From: an uncultured Mediterraneibacter sp.
GTDB taxonomy: Bacteria; Bacillota; Clostridia; Lachnospirales; Lachnospiraceae
DNA: 64,000 nucleotides
Reading direction: 5' to 3'
Assembly (NCBI GenBank): GCA_944375765.1
Contig: CALWAR010000129.1
Location: 28,055 to 92,054, forward strand
In this document: piece after piece, positions 27,386 through 35,539 of the stretch
How the letters are laid out: every line of letters begins with the position of its first letter
Numbering within the stretch: the first letter of the stretch is position 1
The notes under the pieces: generated by a model
Seen by the model: the letters and a program-made list of their open reading frames with translations, nothing else
The model's database searches: none
Told to the model about the DNA's origin: nothing
Translations under genes and position numbers: made by a program

Positions 27386-29143
27386 TTATGGCAGACTGTC
27401 TCTGACGCACAGTGCGCCGTATCCGAGCAGGGGATTGGGCCAGCGGTCGTATCCGGGCAGTTCTCTCGCTCCCCGCCTTAAGTATGCTTTGACCTTTTCC
27501 CCATAGAGGTACGGATCATTTCCCTGCACGATCCCCCATTCCATCAGGAGGGCCGCGCTCCCCGTAACAAAAGGCGCAGCAAAAGATGTGCCGTCAAAAG
27601 AGCGGTATCCGCCGCCCGGTACAGGTGCAGTAACTCCCACTCCCGGCGCTGCGAGATCCGGCTTGGGAGCTCCGCTCTCCTCATAGACGTGCGAGGGCCC
27701 CCTCCCCGAGAAGTCTGCGTAAGCAAATGTCCTGGCATCATAGGCGGCCACTGTGACTACAAGCGCAGCGGTAGACGGGATCGTGAGCGTGCCCGAACTG
27801 CTGGGCCGCAGAAAAGCAGTCCCCTCATTCAGGGCAGACTGCGCGGGCAGCCACATCTGATATCTCCCGTCCACGATCCGGCGGGGCGTCAGGATGATCT
27901 GCCATACCCCGCTGTCCACATAGGTCCTGCGCGGCAGAAATGATATATATATCTCCTGTCGCACGCTGTAAGGCTTCGGCTCTCCATAGTAGATCAGAAG
28001 TTCCGTATCCCCTGTAAAATACCTCTGGGATCCGAGATTTTCCCGCAGCGGCCCGATACGTTCTCCTGACGGGCTTACGATCGTGACGTCCATTTCGTCT
28101 ACGTAGGATTTCCATATCTGGACGTTCAGAGCCGGCTCCCTCATCTGCACAGCCAGTTCCGTCACTGCTTCTTCCTCATCACTTATCCGCCCCGACACAT
28201 GGCCGGCCGTGGTCCCCTCGTTCCCGCTCCCTACGCAGATGACGTTCTTCCATGTGTCTGAGATATCGTTTAAAAACCGTTCTACAAGAGACGTCCCATC
28301 ATGGGAGCCGTATGTATTGCCGAAACTGATGTTGACAGCCACAGGCATCCTCAGTTCGAGCGCTTTTCGGATCACATAGTCCACGCCAAGCATCAGCTCC
28401 GTCGTCCTCGGGAACCCGTCGGGCCGGGACCTCCCCATCTTTACAATAATCATCTCAGCCTCCGGGGCTGCGCCCCGGTACCGGCCCCCTTCACTTCCCC
28501 TGCCGTTTCCCGCTGCGATCCCCGTCACTGCAGTCCCATGTCCGCTTACATCCATGCCAGGCAGAGCCTGACGGCTTATCCCGGACTGTTCTGTCCCGCT
28601 GCTCTCCGCCTCCCGCAGCATCTCATTGATCTGTTCTCCTGTGTACTCGCTTCCCACGGCATATCCTGCAGGCGGATTTCCCGGAACGGACTGGTCCCAC
28701 ATGGCCGCAATCCGCGTAGAACCATCCTCCCGCCGGAAATCAGGATTGACGATATCCAGTCCGCTGTCCACAACTCCTATAAGAACGCCTCTCCCGCTGA
28801 GAGAATACGGCACATTCTGGACTGTATCGATACACGAGGCCCGGCGTCCTGTATCAGCCTGAAAGTAAAGACTCTTCGGCTTCTCGATAAAATCGACGCC
28901 GGGCAGAGCCGCCAGCTCACTGATCCGCTCTTCCTTTATCACGATCACCGCATACCCGTTCAGCAGTTCTGTCACAGACACAGCGATCTCTCTGGCCACA
29001 TCAAGTTCCCCCGAATACTTCACGATCAGCTCCCACTCATGTTCTGCAAGATCATAGCCTACTTCCAGCTCCCCCGAGCGTATCCTCTCATCCTCCGTCG
29101 CGTCCAGCGCAAGGTTCAGCATGTTTTCGATTTTCTGGCTCAT
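27386..29143 (-). CDS. Subtilisin-like serine protease, Csp-type
   Basis: The 585-residue S8 peptidase has no signal peptide. After a pro-region of about 90 residues the catalytic Asp is in GVVDSGLDI, the His in SGHGTAVTGIAAG and the Ser in DGTSFAAP, so it should be active. A large insertion of about 150 residues (roughly 280-430, beta-rich, with VQIWKSYVDEMDVTIVSPSG) lies between His and Ser, as in the clostridial Csp proteases that process the spore-cortex lytic enzyme SleC during germination. Whether it plays that role or is a cytosolic paralogue is open. The start ATG (29143) has AGGGGGTG, which is enclosed in the hairpin at 29150. Confidence 0.88.
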   Translation of the reverse strand: MSQKIENMLNLALDATEDERIRSGELEVGYDLAEHEWELIVKYSGELDVAREIAVSVTELLNGYAVIVIKEERISELAALPGVDFIEKPKSLYFQADTGRRASCIDTVQNVPYSLSGRGVLIGVVDSGLDIVNPDFRREDGSTRIAAMWDQSVPGNPPAGYAVGSEYTGEQINEMLREAESSGTEQSGISRQALPGMDVSGHGTAVTGIAAGNGRGSEGGRYRGAAPEAEMIIVKMGRSRPDGFPRTTELMLGVDYVIRKALELRMPVAVNISFGNTYGSHDGTSLVERFLNDISDTWKNVICVGSGNEGTTAGHVSGRISDEEEAVTELAVQMREPALNVQIWKSYVDEMDVTIVSPSGERIGPLRENLGSQRYFTGDTELLIYYGEPKPYSVRQEIYISFLPRRTYVDSGVWQIILTPRRIVDGRYQMWLPAQSALNEGTAFLRPSSSGTLTIPSTAALVVTVAAYDARTFAYADFSGRGPSHVYEESGAPKPDLAAPGVGVTAPVPGGGYRSFDGTSFAAPFVTGSAALLMEWGIVQGNDPYLYGEKVKAYLRRGARELPGYDRWPNPLLGYGALCVRDSLP

Positions 29144-29149
29144 ATTCAA

Positions 29150-29184
29150 CACCCCCTGGTACATATCTTATGCGCCAGGGGGTG
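29150..29184 (-). promoter_or_regulatory. Hairpin enclosing the ribosome site of the Csp-type protease
   Basis: Perfect 10-bp inverted repeats (plus strand CACCCCCTGG at 29150-29159 and CCAGGGGGTG at 29175-29184) flank a 15-nt loop. In the mRNA the first arm pairs with the Shine-Dalgarno sequence AGGGGGTG, six bases ahead of the start codon. There is no T-run, so this looks like translational control, not termination. Confidence 0.7.
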
Positions 29185-29277
29185 ATATATAGCATAGTAT
29201 AAACTTCTGTATTGCTTCTTTCTGTAGTTTGCTTTGTCCTGTCGGAGTGTTCCTTATCCGTCCATGGAGATCTGCAT

Positions 29278-30501
29278 TTATCTGCGGTACGCGAAGAGAG
29301 GAAGCCCGTCTTCCGTTGGAACTTTCACCTCTCCTTGAATCAGGGGACGGGCATACTCGACAAATTCCCGGCTTACATCCGATCCATCGCAGGTTATCCA
29401 TTCCGCCGGAACTGTCTTTTCCTGATTACAGATGGCGTTAACGTCTTCTGTCACATAGTTCGTCCGGTACTCATCGCCGGGCAGACGGCGGAATGCGATC
29501 ATCTTTCCGGTTTCTCCCTCTATGGCGCGCTTCACTCCATATGCGCCGGAAGCGATCGCTTCTTTCTGATCCGTAGCGGAGAGCATGGCGGAAGAGCATC
29601 TCTGAGATACGTTGAGTTCTACAGAGCGCACTTTGACGCCGATCTTTTCTTTCACCAGGTTCTCAAGGTATTTCCCTGAACCTGTCAGCATCTTGTGTCC
29701 GAACGTATCCACTCCTACGCTGCTGGCAAGTTCGCAGATAAACGTCCCCCTGCCGTCATTAATCCCCTCCGAGATACATACGACCACGTTGGATACTTTT
29801 TCAAGCGCTGCTCTCACGTCGGAGAGAAACTTCTCCGTGTCAAACGCTGTCTCCGGCAGATAGATCAGCAGCGGATTATCCCCGTCAAACTTACGCGCGA
29901 GCGCACTCGCGGCAGTCAGCCATCCTGCGTGGCGTCCCATGATCTCAACGATGGTGACGGACTGTTTATTATCATACACAGAAGCGTCCAGCGAGATCTC
30001 CCTCACCGTGGAAGCTACATATCTGGCTGCGCTCCCGTATCCGGGCGTATGATCCGTACGGACAAGGTCGTTGTCTATCGTTTTAGGGATCCCGATAAAA
30101 CGGATATCGCTCCCCGTCTTCTCGGCATAGCGGGAGAGCTTGCTCACTGTATCCATGGAATCATTTCCCCCGATATAAAAGAAATATCCTATGCCATATT
30201 CTGCAAATTTTTCAAACAGTTTCGGATATACTTCATCTTCCAGGTCTTCCGGCAGCTTATATCTGCACGAACCAAGATAAGATCCCGGCGTGGTCCGTAT
30301 GAGCTCCAGTTCGCCGGAACGCTCCAGAGGCTCCATATCCATAACCTTTCCGTTCAGAAAACCTTCGATCCCGTTTATCATGCCATAGACAGTCCCGCAG
30401 GCGTCCTCTCTGTTAAGAGCCTCGTATACCACTCCGTAAAGGCTTGCATTGATAACGGCGGTCGGCCCTCCGGACTGCCCGACGATCACATTTTTCTTCA
30501 T
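29278..30501 (-). CDS. 6-phosphofructokinase homologue with PPi-type motif
   Basis: The 407-residue protein starts MKKNVIVGQSGGPTAV at 30501 after AAGGAGGAGACAA; an ORF extension to 30594 is unlikely. It has the PFK fold: GQSGGPTAVIN, PGSYLGSCRYKLP, the donor motif GGNDSMDT with Asp in the second discriminating position and PKTIDND with Lys. Family rules tie Asp there to pyrophosphate use. It also shows TDHTPGYGSAARY, MGRHAGWL and SEGIND. It is therefore probably a PPi-dependent phosphofructokinase of glycolysis or pentose metabolism. It lies after the LacI gene on the same strand but has its own promoter and a short upstream ORF. Confidence 0.85.
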   Translation of the reverse strand: MKKNVIVGQSGGPTAVINASLYGVVYEALNREDACGTVYGMINGIEGFLNGKVMDMEPLERSGELELIRTTPGSYLGSCRYKLPEDLEDEVYPKLFEKFAEYGIGYFFYIGGNDSMDTVSKLSRYAEKTGSDIRFIGIPKTIDNDLVRTDHTPGYGSAARYVASTVREISLDASVYDNKQSVTIVEIMGRHAGWLTAASALARKFDGDNPLLIYLPETAFDTEKFLSDVRAALEKVSNVVVCISEGINDGRGTFICELASSVGVDTFGHKMLTGSGKYLENLVKEKIGVKVRSVELNVSQRCSSAMLSATDQKEAIASGAYGVKRAIEGETGKMIAFRRLPGDEYRTNYVTEDVNAICNQEKTVPAEWITCDGSDVSREFVEYARPLIQGEVKVPTEDGLPLFAYRR

Positions 30502-30524
30502 TTGTCTCCTCCTTGTATGCACAT
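30498..30524 (-). CDS. Eight-codon upstream ORF ahead of the PFK gene
   Basis: ATG at 30522-30524 is preceded by AGGGAGGAACAGCAT and encodes MCIQGGDK. Its TGA overlaps the PFK ATG in ATGA, so ribosomes finishing here could restart on PFK. The ribosome site of PFK lies inside it. It may act as a translational coupler; it is too short to be judged by coding statistics. Confidence 0.4.
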   Translation of the reverse strand: MCIQGGDK

Positions 30525-30540
30525 ATGCTGTTCCTCCCTT

Positions 30541-30569
30541 AATATATCTGAAAAAAACAGATTTTACAA
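30541..30569 (-). promoter_or_regulatory. Promoter of the PPi-type PFK gene
   Basis: Minus-strand TTGTAA (30564-30569) and TATATT (30541-30546) are separated by 17 nt. The spacer contains AATCTG-T7-CAGA, a small hairpin that could also be a weak terminator for the lacI-type gene. Confidence 0.5.
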
Positions 30570-30590
30570 CATAAAGACAACCGGGATCTG

Positions 30591-31631
30591 TCATCCGTTC
30601 TCTCTTTTATGAAATCCAGGCTCCGCGCAGGTCTCCCTCCACACAAGAGAAAACGGAAGAAGAATCTTCATCGGGAGGCGATGCCCGCCCTCAATCCTGT
30701 CGATCAGGATTTTTGCCGCCATCTTCCCCAGTTCTTCTATCGGGATGCGAATCGTAGTCAGAAGGGGTGTGATGTACTGAACGACATCGATATCATCAAT
30801 ACTGATCAGGGATACGTCCCCGGGGATCTTCAGACCCTTTTCCTGCAGTGCGCGTAATGCTCCGATGGCAACGGTGTCGTTGGAACAGAATATGGCTGTA
30901 AAATCCCTGCTTTTCTCAAGCAGGCGGAGCGCTCCCTGGTAGCCTCCTTCTGTGGTCATGGGAGCGTGGACTACGAGTTCGCGTCTCAGGGGAATTTTTT
31001 TTGCTGACAGGGAGGCGCAGTATCCCTCATATCTGTTTTCTTCTTTTGTGTCTCCAATGTACGCAATGCGAGTGTGTCCGAGTTCAAAGAATTTTTCCAT
31101 TACAGAACCTGCGGCCTGATAACCGTCGCAGATGATCTGGTCGTATTTGGCATTGATCGTATTCAGACCGCTGTATACGACATTATTAAAATGCTTTTTC
31201 AAAAAGCTGAGCATCTGCCTGTTGCATCTGCCCAATACGGCTGCTCCATCTACACGGTTTCCGGTAATGTGACGGAATTCGGCCGGATTATCAATGTCTA
31301 CAAACGTAATCAGATGTTTCACAATATAATTATGATGGAACGCCTCTTCTTCCAGCCCCCTTGCCAAAGTTGAGAAGAAAATATCTTTCATCGGATCCTC
31401 TGTACGGGCAAATATACAGGCAATGGAACGCGTCGGCTTTTTCGCAGATGTGCTGTTTCCGCTTTTTAAATCTCTGGCAGCTATATTGGGGGAATACCCG
31501 GTTCTGCGGACGATCTCCCATACCCTGTCCTGGACCTCTTTACTGGCGGCGGAAGCCCCTTTCTGATTGATAACTCTTGATACAGTGGAGATGGAAACTC
31601 CCGCTTCCTTTGCAATATCTTTTAATGTCAT
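30591..31631 (-). CDS. LacI family transcriptional regulator (sugar-phosphate region)
   Basis: The 346-residue regulator has the N-terminal HTH MTLKDIAKEAGVSISTVSRVIN with hinge helix region SPNIAARDLKSG. The ligand-binding domain of the periplasmic-binding type ends in RIEGGHRLPMKILLPFSLVWRET. Start has GGGAGGTTTAT. It is divergent from the cluster at 31834, and its gene lies between the two PFK homologues. The identical operator core ACTCAAACGTTT is found upstream of 31834 and of 35540, so it probably controls both transcripts. The operator centre is 39.5 bp upstream of each -10, a position that fits activation (about -51). Confidence 0.92.
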   Translation of the reverse strand: MTLKDIAKEAGVSISTVSRVINQKGASAASKEVQDRVWEIVRRTGYSPNIAARDLKSGNSTSAKKPTRSIACIFARTEDPMKDIFFSTLARGLEEEAFHHNYIVKHLITFVDIDNPAEFRHITGNRVDGAAVLGRCNRQMLSFLKKHFNNVVYSGLNTINAKYDQIICDGYQAAGSVMEKFFELGHTRIAYIGDTKEENRYEGYCASLSAKKIPLRRELVVHAPMTTEGGYQGALRLLEKSRDFTAIFCSNDTVAIGALRALQEKGLKIPGDVSLISIDDIDVVQYITPLLTTIRIPIEELGKMAAKILIDRIEGGHRLPMKILLPFSLVWRETCAEPGFHKRENG

Positions 31632-31747
31632 ATAAACCTCCCGGAGAATCTGTAAGAATCACGGATTGTTAATATCGATAAAAATGTCAGGAATGTTATA
31701 TTTGTTATTATAAAATATATAATAAAAAAAAGCCAGAAACATCCGGG

Positions 31748-31797
31748 AAAACGTTTGAGTAAATAAAAAACTGCATAATTTTCTTTTGTGATATGAT
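31748..31797 (+). promoter_or_regulatory. Operator and extended -10 promoter of the PFK/TPI/LarA transcript
   Basis: Core AAAACGTTTGAGT (31748-31760, complementary to ACTCAAACGTTTT) is centred 39.5 bp upstream of an extended -10 TGATATGAT (31789-31797). The -35 (AACTGC) is very weak. The arrangement matches that at 35428-35480. Confidence 0.65.
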
Positions 31798-31833
31798 TGG
31801 AAATAAGAAAAATCATACAAAGGAGGTATGTGC

Positions 31834-33018
31834 GTGGAAGATAATGTCCTGGTTATTCATGGCGGAGGCCCTACTCCGGTAATCAACGCTTCTCTGTATG
31901 GAGTTATAAAACAGGCTGTTGAGAGCGGCGGGATAAGAAAAGTATACGGCGCTCTTGGAGGAACAAGAGGAGTGCTGGAAGAAGATTTTTTTGATCTGCT
32001 CCGGATCCCGGAAGAAGAAAGAGAGCTTCTGCTCCGGACACCGGCTTCTGCAATCGGCTCTTCACGGTTTGCTCTGGAGGATGGAGATTATGCGAAGATG
32101 CCGGGAATATTCAGAAAACACGGGATAAAGTACGTCCTGCTCAACGGAGGCAACGGAACCATGGATACCTGCGGAAAGATCGATGCGGCGTGCGGCGGCA
32201 GGGTCAACGTAGTGGGGATACCCAAAACGATCGATAACGATATTGCGGTCACAGACCACACGCCGGGATATGGGAGCGCTGCAAGATATTTGGCGGGAAC
32301 GGTCCATGAGGTGGGGGAGGACGTCAGATCTCTCCCGATCCATGTCTGCGTGGTGGAAGCTATGGGGAGAAACGCGGGGTGGCTGACGGCAGCTTCGGTT
32401 CTGGCAAGGAAAGAAAAAGGAGACGCTCCGCATCTGATCTATCTGCCGGAAAGGCCATTTGATGAAGAGGAATTTCTGGAAGATGTGAAAGCCCTTTATG
32501 ACAGACAGGGACAGGTCGTTGTCGTGGCCAGCGAGGGACTCAGAGACGCGGATGGGAATCCTGTGGTTGAACCGGTCTTCCGAACGGAGCGGGCTGTTTA
32601 TTATGGAGACGTAAGCTCCTACCTGGCAGGTCTGGTCGTTCGCAGGCTGGGGATCAAGGCCCGGGGAGAAAAGCCTGGAATATGCGGAAGAGCGTCTGTT
32701 CCATGGCAGTCAGAAGTAGATCGGGAGGAGGCGGTCCTTGCGGGAAAGGAAGCGCTGCGCGCCGCCATGGAAGGCTGCAGCGGCGTAATGATCGGGTTCC
32801 GCAGAAAGGAAACTCCCGGCAAAGAGTACAGAGCGGAGACGTTCCGGGTGCCGATCAAAGAAGTAATGATGTACGAAAAAACATTGCCGGACGAATATAT
32901 CAACGAAAGAGGGAACGATGTTACAGAAGCATTTGCCCAGTGGTGCAGTCCTCTGATCGGAGGCGGGATCCCGGAATTTATCCGTCTGGACAAATATAAA
33001 AAGGAGATACAGTCATGA
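31834..33018 (+). CDS. Phosphofructokinase homologue with ATP-type motif
   Basis: The 394-residue protein resembles the PFK at 29278 over its length. It has HGGGPTPVINASLYG, PASAIGSSRFAL, the donor motif NGGNGTMDT with Gly where the other protein has Asp, and PKTIDNDI with Lys. Gly there predicts ATP, while the Lys is usual for PPi enzymes; trypanosomatid ATP-PFKs have the same Gly plus Lys pair. The start is probably GTG at 31834, seven bases after GGAGG; the ATG at 31828 would be only one base from it. It overlaps the next gene by ATGA. The true substrate may be a phosphorylated sugar other than fructose 6-phosphate. Confidence 0.8.
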   Translation: MEDNVLVIHGGGPTPVINASLYGVIKQAVESGGIRKVYGALGGTRGVLEEDFFDLLRIPEEERELLLRTPASAIGSSRFALEDGDYAKMPGIFRKHGIKYVLLNGGNGTMDTCGKIDAACGGRVNVVGIPKTIDNDIAVTDHTPGYGSAARYLAGTVHEVGEDVRSLPIHVCVVEAMGRNAGWLTAASVLARKEKGDAPHLIYLPERPFDEEEFLEDVKALYDRQGQVVVVASEGLRDADGNPVVEPVFRTERAVYYGDVSSYLAGLVVRRLGIKARGEKPGICGRASVPWQSEVDREEAVLAGKEALRAAMEGCSGVMIGFRRKETPGKEYRAETFRVPIKEVMMYEKTLPDEYINERGNDVTEAFAQWCSPLIGGGIPEFIRLDKYKKEIQS

Positions 33019-33857
33019 AACACATATGCCTGAATTTAAAACGGTTTGACGTGCCGGTGAGTCTTGGCGGAGTTAATCGTATTGCTCCGGCGGCGGACTG
33101 GGGCGCATATATCGTGGAGCGCACCGAAGAAGCCCTGCGCTCTTACAACAGCGGAGAAGCAGAATTTACCATGTATTTCCCGGAGGCGCATATTCTGGGA
33201 GCGGCGGCGGCATCCAAAGACGGCCCTGTCCGCATCGGTTGCCAGGGGGTGTACCGTGAGAATACAGCTTCGAGCGGAAATTTCGGGGCGTTTACGACCA
33301 ACCGCCCTGCCAGCGCTGCAAAAGCCCTGGGATGCGAAAGCGTCATCATCGGACACTGCGAGGAGCGCAGGGATAAGCTGGGTATCATGGAACTGGGCGG
33401 AACAGCGGATGCGGAGGCAGTCAACCGGATACTGAACAGCGAGATCCGCGCGGCAGTCAGTGAGGGAATGGACGTCCTCTACTGTATCGGGGAAACAGAG
33501 GAAGAACAGCCCCGGTGGAAAGAGATACTAAAGCAGCAGCTCACCGTCGGTCTGGAAAGCGTGGACAAAAGCCGGACAGTAATAGCCTATGAGCCTGTGT
33601 GGGCGATAGGGCCGGGGAAAACACCGCCCTGTCGGGATTATATCGCGAAGATTGCCGGGTACATCAAGGAAGTAACCGGAGGAATGGACGTGATATATGG
33701 AGGAGGCCTAAAGCAGGACAATGCAGGAATGCTGGCTTCTATCCCGGAGATCGACGGCGGGTTGATCGCACTGACAAGATTCAGCGGAGAGATAGGTTTT
33801 TACCCGGATGAGTACCTGGAGATCATCCGCATCTACATGGAGAACTGCAGGCAGTAA
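33015..33857 (+). CDS. Triose-phosphate isomerase homologue
   Basis: The 280-residue TIM barrel keeps catalytic residues: N-x-K at LNLKRFD (residues 7-9), His in IIGHCEERRD (canonical GHSERR), and Glu in AYEPVWAIGPGKT. The phosphate-binding region is YGGGLKQDNAG, different from the usual YGGSVKPEN. It is longer than typical TpiA (about 250). Members of this group with altered sequences isomerise tetrulose phosphates (EryH/LerI), so the substrate may not be a triose phosphate. It is co-transcribed with the PFK homologue, its start overlapping that stop by ATGA. Confidence 0.8.
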   Translation: MKHICLNLKRFDVPVSLGGVNRIAPAADWGAYIVERTEEALRSYNSGEAEFTMYFPEAHILGAAAASKDGPVRIGCQGVYRENTASSGNFGAFTTNRPASAAKALGCESVIIGHCEERRDKLGIMELGGTADAEAVNRILNSEIRAAVSEGMDVLYCIGETEEEQPRWKEILKQQLTVGLESVDKSRTVIAYEPVWAIGPGKTPPCRDYIAKIAGYIKEVTGGMDVIYGGGLKQDNAGMLASIPEIDGGLIALTRFSGEIGFYPDEYLEIIRIYMENCRQ

Positions 33858-33903
33858 TAATTGTATCAGAGGCTTAAGCAAAAGCCGGAAAGGAAGGTAA
33901 AAT

Positions 33904-35391
33904 ATGAAACTGGATTTTGAATACGGACACGGAACGGTCAGCGCAGAACTGCCGGACAGTACAGATGTGTTTATCCCGGGGGTGACAGTGCCGGATCCGC
34001 CTTATATTCCCGAAGAAGAGCTGGAAGCAAAAACGCTGGAGTCGATCCGCAATCCCATCGGGATGGAGCCTCTGCCGAAGCTGGCCAAAAAGGGATCAAA
34101 AGTGACGATCATATTCCCGGACCGTGTAAAAGGCGGAGAACAGCCCACATCGCACCGCAAGGTGGCCGTCAAACTGATCCTGAAAGAATTGTACGCCGCC
34201 GGAGTAGAGAAAAAAGATATTCTCCTGATCTGTTCAAACGGGCTGCACAGAAAAAATACGGAGAAAGAGATTTTTAATGTCCTTGGGAAAGAGCTGTTCG
34301 ACGAGTTCTGGTATACTCACCAGATCATCAACCACGACAGTGAGGATTATGATCATCTTGTTGACCTTGGAACAACAGACAGAGGCGACCCGGTGATCAT
34401 GAACAAATATGTTTATGACAGTGATGTGGCGATCCTCATAGGACATACGCAGGGAAATCCTTATGGAGGATATTCCGGCGGGTACAAGCACTGCGCAACG
34501 GGGATCACTCACTGGAGGTCTATTGCATCCCATCATGTGCCCGAGGTCATGCACCGTAAAGATTTTACTCCGGTCAGCGGAAAATCCCTCATGCGCACCA
34601 AGTTTGATGAGATCGGCATGCACATGGAAAAATGTATGGGTAAAAAGTTTTTCTGCTGCGATGCGGTGCTGGATACAAAATCCCGCCAGATCGAGATCAA
34701 CAGCGGTTACGCGGCAGAGATGCAGCCGCGTTCCTGGAAAATGGCTGACAAGAGGACTTACGTGCCGTGGGCGAAGCAGAAATATGACATTATCGTGTTC
34801 GGAATGCCGCAGTTTTTCCACTATGGAGACGGGATGGGAACGAATCCCATCATGCTGATGCAGGCTCTGTCCGCTCAGGTCATCCGGCATAAGAGAATTA
34901 TGAAAGACAACTGTGTTTTCATCTGCGCTTCCACCTGCAACGGATATTTTCATGACGAACTGTGGCCCTATCTGAGAGAGTGTTATGAGATGTTCCAGAA
35001 AGACGGCATGAATGTCCTGACGGATATGAACCGGTACGGAGAGTACTTCGCGACAAATGAGGAGTATATCCGCAAATATCGTTTCTGCAACGCGTTTCAT
35101 CCTTTCCATGGATTCTCCATGATGAGCTGCGGGCAGATTGCGGAGATGAACACCGCGGCGATCTATCTGTGCGGAGCGGAACAGCCGGGATACGCCAGAA
35201 GTATGGGGCTGAAGACAAGGGCGACCATCGAAGAGGCGCTGGAAGACGCAAAGAAGAAATATACAGGAGATAATCCCGCTATTCTGGCTCTTCCCCAGAC
35301 CTTTAAGCTGAGCGCGGTGCACCTGATGCTGGAAAACGAGACTTATGGCAGAGAAGACGATTATACCCATATGGTTCACCATCACATGTGA
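33904..35391 (+). CDS. LarA-like (nickel-pincer nucleotide) racemase/epimerase homologue
   Basis: The 495-residue protein matches the lactate-racemase LarA family by order of motifs. FPDRVKGGEQPTSHR replaces the usual DxTRxxP; CSNGLHRKNTEKE corresponds to the GTHRxMTxEE region with His/Arg; INHDSEDYDHLVDLG to the NHD motif; and GYSGGYKHCATGI to the GYSGGxK motif whose Lys carries the pincer cofactor in LarA. Family members racemise or epimerise alpha-hydroxy acids including aldonic acids. The protein is about 70 residues longer than LarA. Neither LarB, LarC nor LarE is in the window. Start has AAAGGAAGGTAAA after a 46-nt gap. Confidence 0.75.
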   Translation: MKLDFEYGHGTVSAELPDSTDVFIPGVTVPDPPYIPEEELEAKTLESIRNPIGMEPLPKLAKKGSKVTIIFPDRVKGGEQPTSHRKVAVKLILKELYAAGVEKKDILLICSNGLHRKNTEKEIFNVLGKELFDEFWYTHQIINHDSEDYDHLVDLGTTDRGDPVIMNKYVYDSDVAILIGHTQGNPYGGYSGGYKHCATGITHWRSIASHHVPEVMHRKDFTPVSGKSLMRTKFDEIGMHMEKCMGKKFFCCDAVLDTKSRQIEINSGYAAEMQPRSWKMADKRTYVPWAKQKYDIIVFGMPQFFHYGDGMGTNPIMLMQALSAQVIRHKRIMKDNCVFICASTCNGYFHDELWPYLRECYEMFQKDGMNVLTDMNRYGEYFATNEEYIRKYRFCNAFHPFHGFSMMSCGQIAEMNTAAIYLCGAEQPGYARSMGLKTRATIEEALEDAKKKYTGDNPAILALPQTFKLSAVHLMLENETYGREDDYTHMVHHHM

Positions 35392-35427
35392 TGCGGAAAA
35401 TGTTCTGCGCAATACAGTTTTCGGCAT

Positions 35428-35480
35428 ACTCAAACGTTTGGGCAAAAAAAATGTGTTCCAGATGGCAAATATGCTATAAT
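35428..35480 (+). promoter_or_regulatory. Operator and extended -10 promoter of the Tau/Ssu-type ABC operon
   Basis: ACTCAAACGTTTGGG (35428-35442) is centred 39.5 bp upstream of the extended -10 TGCTATAAT (35472-35480), exactly as at 31748. The -35 (TGTGTT) is poor, which suggests the promoter needs an activator. The site is not a good CcpA cre. Confidence 0.7.
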
Positions 35481-35539
35481 CATCATTAAATAACAAGGAA
35501 CAATTGTGCAATAAGTGATGGAATCCGGAGGAAGCGATA

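Noticed and set aside
35428-35442. CcpA cre site
   Set aside because: The flanking bases of the CG core are CT.AAA rather than the TG.AA required for cre; the neighbouring LacI-type gene is a better candidate.
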